Assembly: GCA_029974635.1 (NCBI GenBank)
Contig: JARKQY010000048.1
Location: 166,853-230,852, forward strand
Source of the DNA: Bacillota bacterium
Lineage (GTDB): Bacteria; Bacillota; UBA4882; UBA8346
Direction: 5' to 3'
Length of the DNA: 64,000 nucleotides
This document shows positions 14,925 through 22,382 of the stretch, in pieces. Below the pieces are notes generated by a model. It was not told where the DNA came from. It ran no database searches and saw only the letters and a list, made by a program, of their open reading frames with translations. Made by a program: the position numbers and the translations under genes. Within the stretch, counting starts at the first letter, position 1. Each line of letters starts with the position of its first letter.

Positions 14925-14968
14925 TCAAAAAAGAAAAAGGGCTTCGAGGAAAAACCCCCGAAACCCTT
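14925..14968 (-). terminator. intrinsic terminator after the integrase gene
   Basis: On the minus strand AAGGGTTTCGGGG pairs with CCTCGAAGCCCTT (two G-T pairs) around a short T-rich loop and is followed by TTTCTTTTTT. It lies about 60 bp behind the integrase stop codon and separates integrase transcription from the phage genes. Confidence 0.8.
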
Positions 14969-15028
14969 ATGGTGCTTGATGATGAAGCTGGTGGAAATCG
15001 TAGCCAAGGAAGCGGATGGAAGGGAATT

Positions 15029-15970
15029 TTACTTGATTTTGCGCACCCGGTTACGTTGCGGTAGCAGCTTATTTAATGGGGTGGCTATGGAGTGCTGTTG
15101 TTGCAGGTCACTTTCGGTCAGCGCCACATACCTGCGCGTCATGGTCAACGTGGCGTGCCCCAAGCTTCGCTGAAGCGCGAAGGCGTTACCGCCTGAACGA
15201 AGGTAAATCACGGCGAAAGAATGGCGTAATTGGTAAGGACAGATTTTCACTCCCAAGTCTTTACTATATTTACTAAGCCTTTTATCCCATTGAAACCGGC
15301 TGACCGGCGCGCCGTTTTCGGTACAAAACAACGGAACAGCATCTTTCCAAGCCGGATGTCGGCTCATCATCAGTTTTCTAATGGCTTCGCCGGTGATTGC
15401 TGAAATCGGCAAGCTGCGTGATATTCTGGTTTTTGCAACGGAAGCGGGGATATTTATTTCCAACGATTTTAGATTCACATCGATTGGCTTTAAGCCGAAA
15501 GCCTCACTGGGCCGAATCCCGGTATCCATTGTTAAAAGAAACATGGCATAATCTCTGACACCCACAAAGGTTTTGGTATCCGGGAGAGCTAGCAGCCGTT
15601 TTAATACCTCCTCGGAGGTTGACTTGGGTTTCTCATCCTCTTTCCGTTTGGCAATGTCTTTCATCGGATTATTGGGAATCAATTCTTCAGCGACTGTCCA
15701 CTCGAAAAATGTCTTCAGCTTTTTTCGGCGGGTATTAAAGGTATATGGGGAAAGGTTGGCGCTGTCGGCAAAGTAGCGCATGACTGCCAGCTTCAAGTTA
15801 TCGGTAGCGGATTTTTTGAAAAACAATGATACATGATACTCGTAATCGTCAAGCGTCCTCTCTGCCAGCCCCTGCGCTTTTTGATGGAGTAGGAAAAGCT
15901 CCAGCCATTCCTCCCAAGGTAAGGAACACGGTTTAACCTCTTCTTTCGGTTTCTGAGTTGTTCTGGACAT
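15029..15970 (-). CDS. int: phage tyrosine integrase
   Basis: This site-specific recombinase of about 313 residues has an N-terminal SAM-like core-binding domain (EWLELFLLHQKAQGLAERTL) and a catalytic domain with Arg in MDTGIRPSEAFGL, the Arg box QLRHSFAVIYL, LGHATLTMTRRYVAL with His/Arg and the nucleophile Tyr. The ATG at 15968-15970 is preceded by AAAGGAGTTTTCTTT, so a longer TTG-started reading to 16009 is unlikely. It lies 218 bp from the tRNA-Glu 3' end and points away from it. It should integrate the phage at the tRNA gene and, perhaps with an excisionase that I do not see, excise it. Confidence 0.94.
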   Translation of the reverse strand: MSRTTQKPKEEVKPCSLPWEEWLELFLLHQKAQGLAERTLDDYEYHVSLFFKKSATDNLKLAVMRYFADSANLSPYTFNTRRKKLKTFFEWTVAEELIPNNPMKDIAKRKEDEKPKSTSEEVLKRLLALPDTKTFVGVRDYAMFLLTMDTGIRPSEAFGLKPIDVNLKSLEINIPASVAKTRISRSLPISAITGEAIRKLMMSRHPAWKDAVPLFCTENGAPVSRFQWDKRLSKYSKDLGVKICPYQLRHSFAVIYLRSGGNAFALQRSLGHATLTMTRRYVALTESDLQQQHSIATPLNKLLPQRNRVRKIK

Positions 15971-16026
15971 AAAGAAAACTCCTTTCAAAAGTGTTTTGAA
16001 GGAGCTCAAAGTCGAGTCATATATCA

Positions 16027-16115
16027 GGGCGGTATCCCTGAGTAAAACCGCGTCACCGCCCCGGCTATTTTGGAAAGAGCGGTGTCCTCGAATGGCCTTT
16101 TCAGCGTCACCGCCC
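16027..16115. repeat. short repeats between integrase and tRNA-Glu, possible integrase arm sites
   Basis: GCGTCACCGCCC occurs twice as a direct repeat at 16050-16061 and 16104-16115. Related inverted forms, GGGCGGTATCCC from 16027 and GCGGTGTCCT at 16079-16088, lie between and beside them. The last is also found inside the tRNA-Glu gene at 16233-16242. Clusters of short direct repeats beside an integrase gene are typical arm-type binding sites. No ORF is present in 15971-16187. Confidence 0.5.
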
Positions 16116-16161
16116 TGCCACTTTTAGACCCTATTTACGCACTTTCCAGAAAATAACAAAT

Positions 16162-16175
16162 CCCGCGATGGCGGG
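16162..16175 (-). terminator. short hairpin terminator after tRNA-Glu
   Basis: On the minus strand CCCGC-CATC-GCGGG is followed by ATTTGTTATTTTC. The stem is only five G/C pairs. It lies 12 bp behind the CCA end of tRNA-Glu. Because it is on the prophage side of the attachment site, it may be phage-supplied. Confidence 0.55.
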
Positions 16176-16187
16176 CGTTTCAAGCTT

Positions 16188-16263
16188 TGGTAGTCCCAAC
16201 GGGATTCGAACCCGTGTCTCCGCCGTGAGAGGGCGGTGTCCTAGGCCTCTAGACGATAAGACC
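16188..16263 (-). tRNA. tRNA-Glu (anticodon CTC), prophage attachment site
   Basis: The minus strand folds into a complete cloverleaf: D-arm with TCGTCTAGAGGCCTAGGACA, anticodon stem CCGCC/GGCGG around CTCTCAC (anticodon CTC), T-arm ACGGG-TTCGAAT-CCCGT and an encoded CCA. The acceptor stem GGTCTTA/TGGGACT pairs fully but only with three G-U pairs (1-72, 5-68, 6-67), unusual for a tRNA-Glu. The integrase begins just downstream, so the phage probably recombined into this gene and rebuilt its 3' part. Confidence 0.93.
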
Positions 16264-16351
16264 ATACTTTAGTTTTTTAGTTTTCTAGTTATTTAACTTT
16301 CCCGTTTAACTTATCTACTAGAATACTAGCAATACTGATAACTAAATAATT

Positions 16352-16425
16352 TGGCTGGGGGAGAAGGACTCGAACCCTCGCCGACGGGGCCAGAACCCGT
16401 TGTCCTACCACTAGACGATCCCCCA
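16352..16425 (-). tRNA. tRNA-Gln (anticodon CTG)
   Basis: A cloverleaf on the minus strand has acceptor stem TGGGGGA/TCCCCCA, anticodon loop TTCTGGC (anticodon CTG), T-arm with GGTTCGAGTCC and an encoded CCA. It follows a strong promoter and precedes tRNA-Glu by 88 bp. Confidence 0.95.
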
Positions 16426-16460
16426 GTTTGAACCCTGGCTGATTAAAAGGTGCATATTAT

Positions 16461-16489
16461 ATTATACAGTCCTTGTAGGTAACCGTCAA
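16461..16489 (-). promoter_or_regulatory. sigma-A promoter of the tRNA-Gln/tRNA-Glu unit
   Basis: On the minus strand TTGACG (16484-16489) and TATAAT (16461-16466) are separated by exactly 17 bp, with a predicted start about 30 bp before tRNA-Gln. It lies in the gap downstream of gltX. Confidence 0.85.
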
Positions 16490-16521
16490 GGAAAAAATAC
16501 TGCCAACTTCAGGATAGAAGA

Positions 16522-17997
16522 TTATTGGCGCAAAACCTCGACCGCATTCTGAATCCGCCGCAGCACCCGCTCTTTTCCCAATGCATGAAGGGTTTCAAAT
16601 ATGCCCGGTGTAGCGGTTCTGCCGGAGATAGCCACCCGTAGCGGCATAAAAACTTGACCATCCTGCAGTCCAAGCTTAGCAGCCAAGCTTCGCAAAGCTT
16701 CCTCCAAATCGGTTTCTTTAAACTCGGAACTAACGGCCCGTAACACATCCACTGAACCCTCTAGCGCTTGAAGCGACTGATTTAGATCCATCTTTTTCGG
16801 AATCAACAATGCTTTCTGGGGAGCCGGTATCTCCTCCAAAAAGAAAAAATCCGCCAGGTTCACGATCTCCGGAATGGACTTCAACCGTTCCCGGACCAAC
16901 GGCATGACTTGGACCAGATAACGGAACCGTTCCTCCGGACAAGGATCAACTAGGAGACCGGCTTGTTGCAAGTAAGGCAGACAGTAACCGGCCAATTCCT
17001 CCGGACCTAAACTCCGGATATAAAGGCCATTGAACCAGTCCAGTTTTTCGAAGGACAAGGCCACGGGCGAGGCGTTAATCCGCTCCATGGAAAACTCTTC
17101 GGCTGCTGCTTGCAGCGTAAATAACTCCCGGTCATCGCCGGGATTCCAGCCCAGCAATAACAGAAAGTTAAATAAAGCTCCGGGTAAATAACCTTTCTCC
17201 CGGTATTCGCGCACACTGGTGGCGCCGTGCCGTTTGCTGAGCTTCCCGCCGCCCGGAGCCAAAAAAATTGGCAAATGAGCATATTGCGGCAGCTCCCAGC
17301 CGAAGGCCTGATATAATAAAACGTGTCGCGGCGTGCTGGGAATCCATTCATCCCCCCGCATTACGTGAGAAATTTTCATAAAGTGATCATCGATTACATT
17401 GGCCAGGTGATAAGTGGGAAATCCGTCGGATTTCAGCAGTACAAAATCATCCAGGGTACTGTTTTCAAAGCCCAGTTCTCCCCGGATTAAATCCCTGAAA
17501 ACAGTCCGGTTTTCCCGCGGGATTTTAAACCGAATGACGGATTTCACACCGGACTCTTTCCCGGCTTGGAGTTCCTGTTCCGTTAAATTCAAACAATGAC
17601 GGTCATATCCTACCCATCCCTTGGCGGCCTCCTGCTCCTTACGGAGTTGCTCAAGCCGCTCTGAGGTACAATAACATCGGTAAGCTTTACCTTCCCGGAT
17701 AAGTTCCTCGGCATACTTTTGATAAAGCTCCAGCCGCTCCGATTGAAAATAGGAACCATAATCTCCACCGGCCTCCGGACCCTCATCCCAATCAATCCCC
17801 AGCCAGCGCAAACTGGCCATGATATCCTGAAGGGCATCGGGGACAAAACGGTTGCGGTCCGTATCTTCAATTCGTAAAATAAATTTTCCTCCGGTATGGC
17901 GGGCAAACAACCAGTTATAAATCGCCGTTCTGGCCCCGCCGATATGTAAATAGCCCGTCGGGCTAGGGGCAAACCGGACTCTGACATCACTGCACAT
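16522..17997 (-). CDS. gltX: glutamate--tRNA ligase
   Basis: The 491-residue class I synthetase charges tRNA-Glu with glutamate. It carries the HIGH-type motif FAPSPTGYLHIGGARTAIYN, the RIEDTDRNR motif and KLSKRHGA as the KMSKS motif, with the helical anticodon-binding domain at the C-terminus. Length is normal for bacterial GluRS. The ATG follows ACAGGAGTGAAAAATA. Most Bacillota GluRS enzymes are non-discriminating and also charge tRNA-Gln with glutamate, which the amidotransferase then converts; the tRNA-Gln and tRNA-Glu genes lying directly behind it fit that. Confidence 0.97.
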   Translation of the reverse strand: MCSDVRVRFAPSPTGYLHIGGARTAIYNWLFARHTGGKFILRIEDTDRNRFVPDALQDIMASLRWLGIDWDEGPEAGGDYGSYFQSERLELYQKYAEELIREGKAYRCYCTSERLEQLRKEQEAAKGWVGYDRHCLNLTEQELQAGKESGVKSVIRFKIPRENRTVFRDLIRGELGFENSTLDDFVLLKSDGFPTYHLANVIDDHFMKISHVMRGDEWIPSTPRHVLLYQAFGWELPQYAHLPIFLAPGGGKLSKRHGATSVREYREKGYLPGALFNFLLLLGWNPGDDRELFTLQAAAEEFSMERINASPVALSFEKLDWFNGLYIRSLGPEELAGYCLPYLQQAGLLVDPCPEERFRYLVQVMPLVRERLKSIPEIVNLADFFFLEEIPAPQKALLIPKKMDLNQSLQALEGSVDVLRAVSSEFKETDLEEALRSLAAKLGLQDGQVFMPLRVAISGRTATPGIFETLHALGKERVLRRIQNAVEVLRQ

Positions 17998-18215
17998 TAT
18001 TTTTCACTCCTGTAAAGCATCTCCCCAAATCTTTGAATATCATAACACAATTCCACCGTAGCTTACAAGCAAAATTAGCGAAAGCTTTTTTATTAAGTTT
18101 TCATATGAAATGATGATAATCAATTATACTCTCTTTCCATATTATAACTAGTAAACCATCCATTTCAACTGGATGTTGCCCAAGAATAAAGCTACAATAA
18201 AATTGAGGTGATGGC

Positions 18216-18332
18216 ATGATTTGCCCTCTTTGCGGTAAACACAAGTTACTCAAGGCTGAAGGAAAATGGTTCTGTCCCGGTTGCTTCCACGTCTACAGCC
18301 ATTTACCCATTTATGGATTCAAACCATATTAA
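18216..18332 (+). CDS. 38-residue zinc-ribbon microprotein
   Basis: A short ORF on the plus strand reads MICPLCGKHKLLKAEGKWFC then PGCFHVYSHLPIYGFKPY. It has CPLC and CPGC pairs 16 residues apart, a complete zinc-ribbon knuckle, and is preceded by GAGGTGATGGC as SD. It stands alone between gltX and mtnP, opposite to both. Coding is supported by the SD plus motif; function is unknown. Confidence 0.6.
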   Translation: MICPLCGKHKLLKAEGKWFCPGCFHVYSHLPIYGFKPY

Positions 18333-18461
18333 TTCCTCACGCCGGCAGAGCACGGCCAAGAACCTTTTTGACAAGATTAACTTGAGTAATGGTATTTCAT
18401 TCAATCCACATATGTCTCATTAGCATAAAATACTATGATTTTTAACTTTATATAATCCTCT

Positions 18462-18546
18462 TAATCCCGTAAATCCCATCTACGAACCCTTGTTTTGGAC
18501 CCATTGAAATCCCAATCTTATTTTTTAGACGGGATTTACCGGATTA
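18462..18546. repeat. dispersed inverted repeat, AATCCYGTAAATCCCRTC family (copy 1)
   Basis: Arms of 21 bp, 18462-18482 and 18526-18546, are inverted copies with two mismatches around a 43-bp centre. The arm sequence recurs at 25293 and 52342. It lies just downstream of the mtnP stop, where it may end transcription. The rest of 18333-18564 shows nothing else. Confidence 0.7.
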
Positions 18547-18564
18547 TTGGATTAAAACCATTTT

Positions 18565-19356
18565 TTATTTTTGACATCTGCACTGAGCTTCTTCCCCGGC
18601 AGCTACTAAACACTCAGTAATAAGCTTCCTTATTTTCGCTTGATTTTCCGCCATAATGTGCACCACTTCACTATGTTTCAGGGGCGTTTGAGTAATCCCC
18701 GCGGCCCAGTTGGTAACGGCGCTGATATTGGCATAACAGATTCCCAGCTCCCGGGCTAGAACTGCCTCCGGAACCCCGGTCATGCCGACGACGGAACCGC
18801 CCAGCATTTGAAACATCCGTACTTCAGCCGCGGTTTCATAGCGCGGTCCTTCGGTGCATACATAACAGCCGCCCATCCGGACCTTGATCTTACAAAGTGC
18901 GGCTGCTTTCCGGAGCATTTCCCGGAGCTCCGGGCAGTATGGTTCGCTAACATCAATATGCGCCTGGTGCACATCCCCCTGCTCAAAAAAGGTCAATACC
19001 CTTTGTTTGGTAAAGTCCAGCAATTGATCGATGATGGCCAATGAACCGGGACCTAAAGATTTGCCCAGGGATCCCACCGCCGTGGTGGCAATGATCCGCT
19101 TAACTCCCAGGCTTTTTAGGCCCCACAGGTTGGCCCGGTAATTGATTTGATGCGGCAAAACCGAATGATCCCGGCCGTGCCTGGCCAGGAAAGCGACTGT
19201 CATCCCATTTTGCAGTTTACCCATCAGTGGCTTAACCGGTCCATAAGGAGTCTCCACATTGATTTCGGACACTCCGGCCAGCATTCCGGGTTCATAAAAG
19301 CCGGAACCTCCGATAATCGCTAACTTAATTGTCTCTTGTGGTCCAAACTGTTCCAT
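18565..19356 (-). CDS. mtnP: MtnP-family purine nucleoside phosphorylase (MTA or MTI type)
   Basis: The protein splits a purine (thio)nucleoside with phosphate. It has the family's phosphate-binding opening AIIGGSGFYEPGM, LARHGRDHSVLPHQINYRAN and CTEGPRYETAAEVRMFQM. The base-binding loop reads SAVTNWAAGI; enzymes acting on methylthioadenosine usually have Asp residues here (TDYDCW), whereas Asn points to 6-oxopurines such as methylthioinosine. Exact substrate is therefore open. I favour the ATG at 19354-19356, behind CGGGAGAATCGATGAA, although an in-frame ATG at 19375-19377 is possible. The gene stands alone between repeat-rich gaps. Confidence 0.88.
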   Translation of the reverse strand: MEQFGPQETIKLAIIGGSGFYEPGMLAGVSEINVETPYGPVKPLMGKLQNGMTVAFLARHGRDHSVLPHQINYRANLWGLKSLGVKRIIATTAVGSLGKSLGPGSLAIIDQLLDFTKQRVLTFFEQGDVHQAHIDVSEPYCPELREMLRKAAALCKIKVRMGGCYVCTEGPRYETAAEVRMFQMLGGSVVGMTGVPEAVLARELGICYANISAVTNWAAGITQTPLKHSEVVHIMAENQAKIRKLITECLVAAGEEAQCRCQK

Positions 19357-19380
19357 TTCATCGATTCTCCCGCTCATTTT

Positions 19381-19683
19381 TTATCTTTGTGATTCGAGGT
19401 GTCTCGTTCCGCGTTCTTTATTTTTGGCTGATTCAGGGATGCTTCGTTCCGGGTTCGACATTTCCTGCAATTTCGAGGATGCTCGTTCCGCGTTTCGTGT
19501 TCATCGATTGGCATAGAGCCCGAAGTTTTGAACCCGGAACGATTGACCCAAATCTCCAACCCAAAACTTTGAACTCGAAACTCGGAACACTGAACGATGG
19601 GCCCAAATCCCCAATCCCAGGCCTTGAACTCGAAACTCGGAACGCTGAACGATAGACCCAAATCCCAAGCCCAAATCTTAAAC
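19381..19683. repeat. degenerate repeat region with 55-bp tandem units
   Basis: The gap between mtnP and the helicase gene has no credible ORF. Its right part contains two units of 55 bp containing TTGAACTCGAAACTCGGAAC followed by GCTGAACGAT and CCCAAATCCC, plus a third shorter relative on the left (about 19523-19563). The left part repeats CTCGTTCCGCG-type words in the opposite sense (19405, 19447, 19484). It looks like decayed or expanding simple sequence rather than a gene. Confidence 0.6.
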
Positions 19684-22146
19684 CTAAACCCGATTTGAAC
19701 GGGTACGCGCCAATTTCTGCCGGAGCTGCTGCTCCACTTTTTCCGGAAGCCTTACCACCGGAGGGTAGGGGGTATTTTCCCCGGCGTCGGGCAGGGTTTC
19801 CTTGATTGCTTGTTTATTCATTTTCGGAAGATAAGGTTCCAGATCCAATAAATCATGTAAAATGATTAAAGCGCCTTCTTTATCGGGAATCCTCCCCTTG
19901 CCGGCGGTATCCGGATCCAACTGGGGACCGGGAGGCAATGGGGAACCCACACAGGACGGGCAGCCTTCCTGACATGAGCAGGAATCAATCAATTCCCTGG
20001 CTTTCATCAAGACCTCCTCCACCTTCTCGAAGGAACGATGGGAAAATCCGATGCCACCCGGATATTTATCATAAACAAACAGTGATGGCGCACCGTTGTT
20101 GGCCAAATCAACCACCGAACCGATATCGCCGCTGTCGCTCATGACCAAAAACGGCAGAACTTCAATTAACACATTGGCAATTCCCAACAAGCTCTCCACC
20201 GGATCCCGTCCAAAGCTTTTGACCAAATGCAGGGTTTCCGGAGGGGGAATCACCCAAAAAGCCTTCGTTTCCATTACCACAGGTTCCAAATTAATTTTAC
20301 CGAATCCAATGCTGTCCCGGGACCCGAATTTGATTTTCCGGAATAAATACGGCTTTTGCATAACCTCAACATCACCAAATCCGGTAGCTGCTTTATTATA
20401 GTTCGACTCCATCTCCTTTTGGGTGATGGTGATTTGAATTTCAGTAATCGATTGGGTAAAATAATCCACTTCGATCTTTTGAACATAACTGATTTTTTGT
20501 GGCACATTCATTTCCTTGACAAAAAAGGTCTCCCCGTCGTGCAAATAAATGGCTTCCGTATATATCTGCTGGTAAGCGCTGGCCTCATCCATGGTTCCAA
20601 TGACCTTCGGGGGCTGATTGGTGATATCCACAATACTAAAAGTGTTATCGGAAATATTGCGTAAGCTTACCTCCCCGGCTGGGAATCCGGCGCTCCGCCA
20701 GTACCACTTATTCCCGATATTTTTAAGCTCCCCGGCTTCTCCCAACAGTTCTAAAAGCGCCGGGCTGTAAACGCCGAACTGCCGGCAATCGGCGGCATTC
20801 ACCGGAATTTCATAGGCGGCGCTCCGGAGATGGCCTATTAATATATGGGGATTATCCGGATCAATGACCGCAGCCTCCGGATTCTGTTCAAAAAAATAAT
20901 ATGGATTCTTCGCCAGATATTGATCAATGGGATTTTGATGCGGAATATAGAAGATGACCGATTCCTCCCGGGAACGCCCGGCCCGGCCCGCTTGTTGCCA
21001 GGTAGAGGCAATGGTGCCGGGATATCCTACCAACAAGCAAGCCTCCAGTTGCCCGATATCGATTCCCAGCTCCAAAGCATTGGTGCTGGTTACTCCCAGC
21101 AACTCTCCTTCAAATAGCTGTCTTTCGATTTGGCGCCGTTCTTCCGGCAGGTATCCGCCGCGGTAAGCGCGGATCTTCTTGGCCAGACCCGGACTTTGTT
21201 GTTGGAGTTGCTCCTGGACATAGCGATAGATTAATTCGGTGGTGACCCTGGTCTTGGCGAAGGTAATCGTCGGAATCCGTTCCCGGACCAAATGGGTCAT
21301 TAATTGCGCCGCTTCGGAATTGGCGCTTTTCCGCTCGGTTTTCGTTTGATCCACGAAGGGTGGATTCCAAAAAACAAAGAAACGCCGGCCTTTGGGTGCT
21401 CCGTCATTATCAATCAGCCGCATCGGCACCCCGGCCAAACTCTCGGCATGTTGTTGCGGGTTATTGATGGTTGCGGAAGTTCCGATAAAGATCGGATTGC
21501 CGCCGTATTGGCGGCAGACCCGCTGCAGACGGCGGATGACATTGGCTACGTTGGAGCCGAAGACTCCCCGGTAAGTGTGTATTTCATCGATAATCACATA
21601 TTTTAAATCCGCCAAAAAACCGGACCAACCGGGATGCTTGGGCAATATCCCCTGATGAAGCATGTCCGGGTTGGTCAAAATAAAATTTCCTTTATCCCGT
21701 AAGTTTTTACGGATATTTACCGCCGTATCGCCGTCATATGTCCCCATCAAAGGATGAGGTTCGGGTGAGGACTCCGTTAAGCGGGCTAAACTCTTCAGTT
21801 GATCCTGGGCCAGGGCCTTGGTGGGATATATAAACAAAGCCCGGGTCCGGTTGTCGCTAAAAAACGATTCCAAGACCGGGATTAAATAGCAAAGGGATTT
21901 ACCGCTGGCGGTCCCGGTTACGATTACCGTATGCAACCCGTTACGAATGGCATTAACAGCCTGGGCCTGATGGGAATAGAGCTTATCAATACCCCGTTTT
22001 TGAAGTAATTCCCGCATAACCGGAAGCAGCGGCGGCTCCACCTCGCCATAAACCGCTTCGCAGCTTGGCAGCTCCTTCACCGTAACAATCTGCTGCTGAT
22101 AATATTGCCCCGCCGTAAGTTCCTTTAATAAGCGTTCAACATCCAT
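19684..22146 (-). CDS. mrfA: DEAD/DEAH-box helicase with C-terminal zinc-binding DUF1998 domain, MrfA/YprA type
   Basis: The 820-residue protein has Walker A GTASGKSLCYL near residue 80, DEIHTYRG as motif II, a SATINNP motif III and QAGRAGRSREESV as motif VI. The C-terminal domain carries the four-cysteine cluster CSCQEGCPSC near residue 725. This is the plan of Bacillus subtilis YprA/MrfA, a helicase that works with an exonuclease (MrfB) in repair of mitomycin C damage. No mrfB homologue is visible beside it. It is divergent from the SNF2 gene across a 236-bp gap. Confidence 0.9.
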   Translation of the reverse strand: MDVERLLKELTAGQYYQQQIVTVKELPSCEAVYGEVEPPLLPVMRELLQKRGIDKLYSHQAQAVNAIRNGLHTVIVTGTASGKSLCYLIPVLESFFSDNRTRALFIYPTKALAQDQLKSLARLTESSPEPHPLMGTYDGDTAVNIRKNLRDKGNFILTNPDMLHQGILPKHPGWSGFLADLKYVIIDEIHTYRGVFGSNVANVIRRLQRVCRQYGGNPIFIGTSATINNPQQHAESLAGVPMRLIDNDGAPKGRRFFVFWNPPFVDQTKTERKSANSEAAQLMTHLVRERIPTITFAKTRVTTELIYRYVQEQLQQQSPGLAKKIRAYRGGYLPEERRQIERQLFEGELLGVTSTNALELGIDIGQLEACLLVGYPGTIASTWQQAGRAGRSREESVIFYIPHQNPIDQYLAKNPYYFFEQNPEAAVIDPDNPHILIGHLRSAAYEIPVNAADCRQFGVYSPALLELLGEAGELKNIGNKWYWRSAGFPAGEVSLRNISDNTFSIVDITNQPPKVIGTMDEASAYQQIYTEAIYLHDGETFFVKEMNVPQKISYVQKIEVDYFTQSITEIQITITQKEMESNYNKAATGFGDVEVMQKPYLFRKIKFGSRDSIGFGKINLEPVVMETKAFWVIPPPETLHLVKSFGRDPVESLLGIANVLIEVLPFLVMSDSGDIGSVVDLANNGAPSLFVYDKYPGGIGFSHRSFEKVEEVLMKARELIDSCSCQEGCPSCVGSPLPPGPQLDPDTAGKGRIPDKEGALIILHDLLDLEPYLPKMNKQAIKETLPDAGENTPYPPVVRLPEKVEQQLRQKLARTRSNRV

Positions 22147-22382
22147 TGTATCCCTCGGGAAATTAGTTATTGGGTACCAGTAATTAATTGTCTAATTTTC
22201 GAATTGTCTGGCTATCGATATAGTCAAAATGAATCATTTTGAATCGAGCTTATCGCTGGACGCCACAAAATAAAATCTTTCATACTTAATCATATGATTC
22301 GACGATTCCGAAAGCCTTCCTGCCGAAGTCAACTAAATATCGGAAGACTAAAAAACCAAGGGTTGGGGAGACTAAAAGTCAT

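Larger units (their letters stand above)
1..16188 (-). mobile_element. T7-like integrative prophage (right part, left end outside window)
   Basis: All genes from the integrase to the capsid lie on the minus strand and follow the T7 order RNA polymerase, SSB, endonuclease I, primase-helicase, DNA polymerase, exonuclease, connector, scaffold, capsid. The element abuts the 3' end of a tRNA-Glu gene, with a tyrosine integrase as its first gene, so integration into that tRNA is the simplest reading. Internal virion proteins, tail and terminase, which follow the capsid in T7, would lie left of position 1, as would the other attachment site. T7 ligase (gp1.3) and T7 lysozyme (gp3.5) homologues are absent from this part. 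No CI-like repressor is visible. Boundaries are inferred: the right one from the tRNA, the left one unknown. Confidence 0.93.

Noticed and set aside
14955..14975. Third copy of the phage promoter (CACCATAAGGG)
   Set aside because: Only CACCATA matches; it lies at the base of the integrase terminator, so the likeness is probably accidental.
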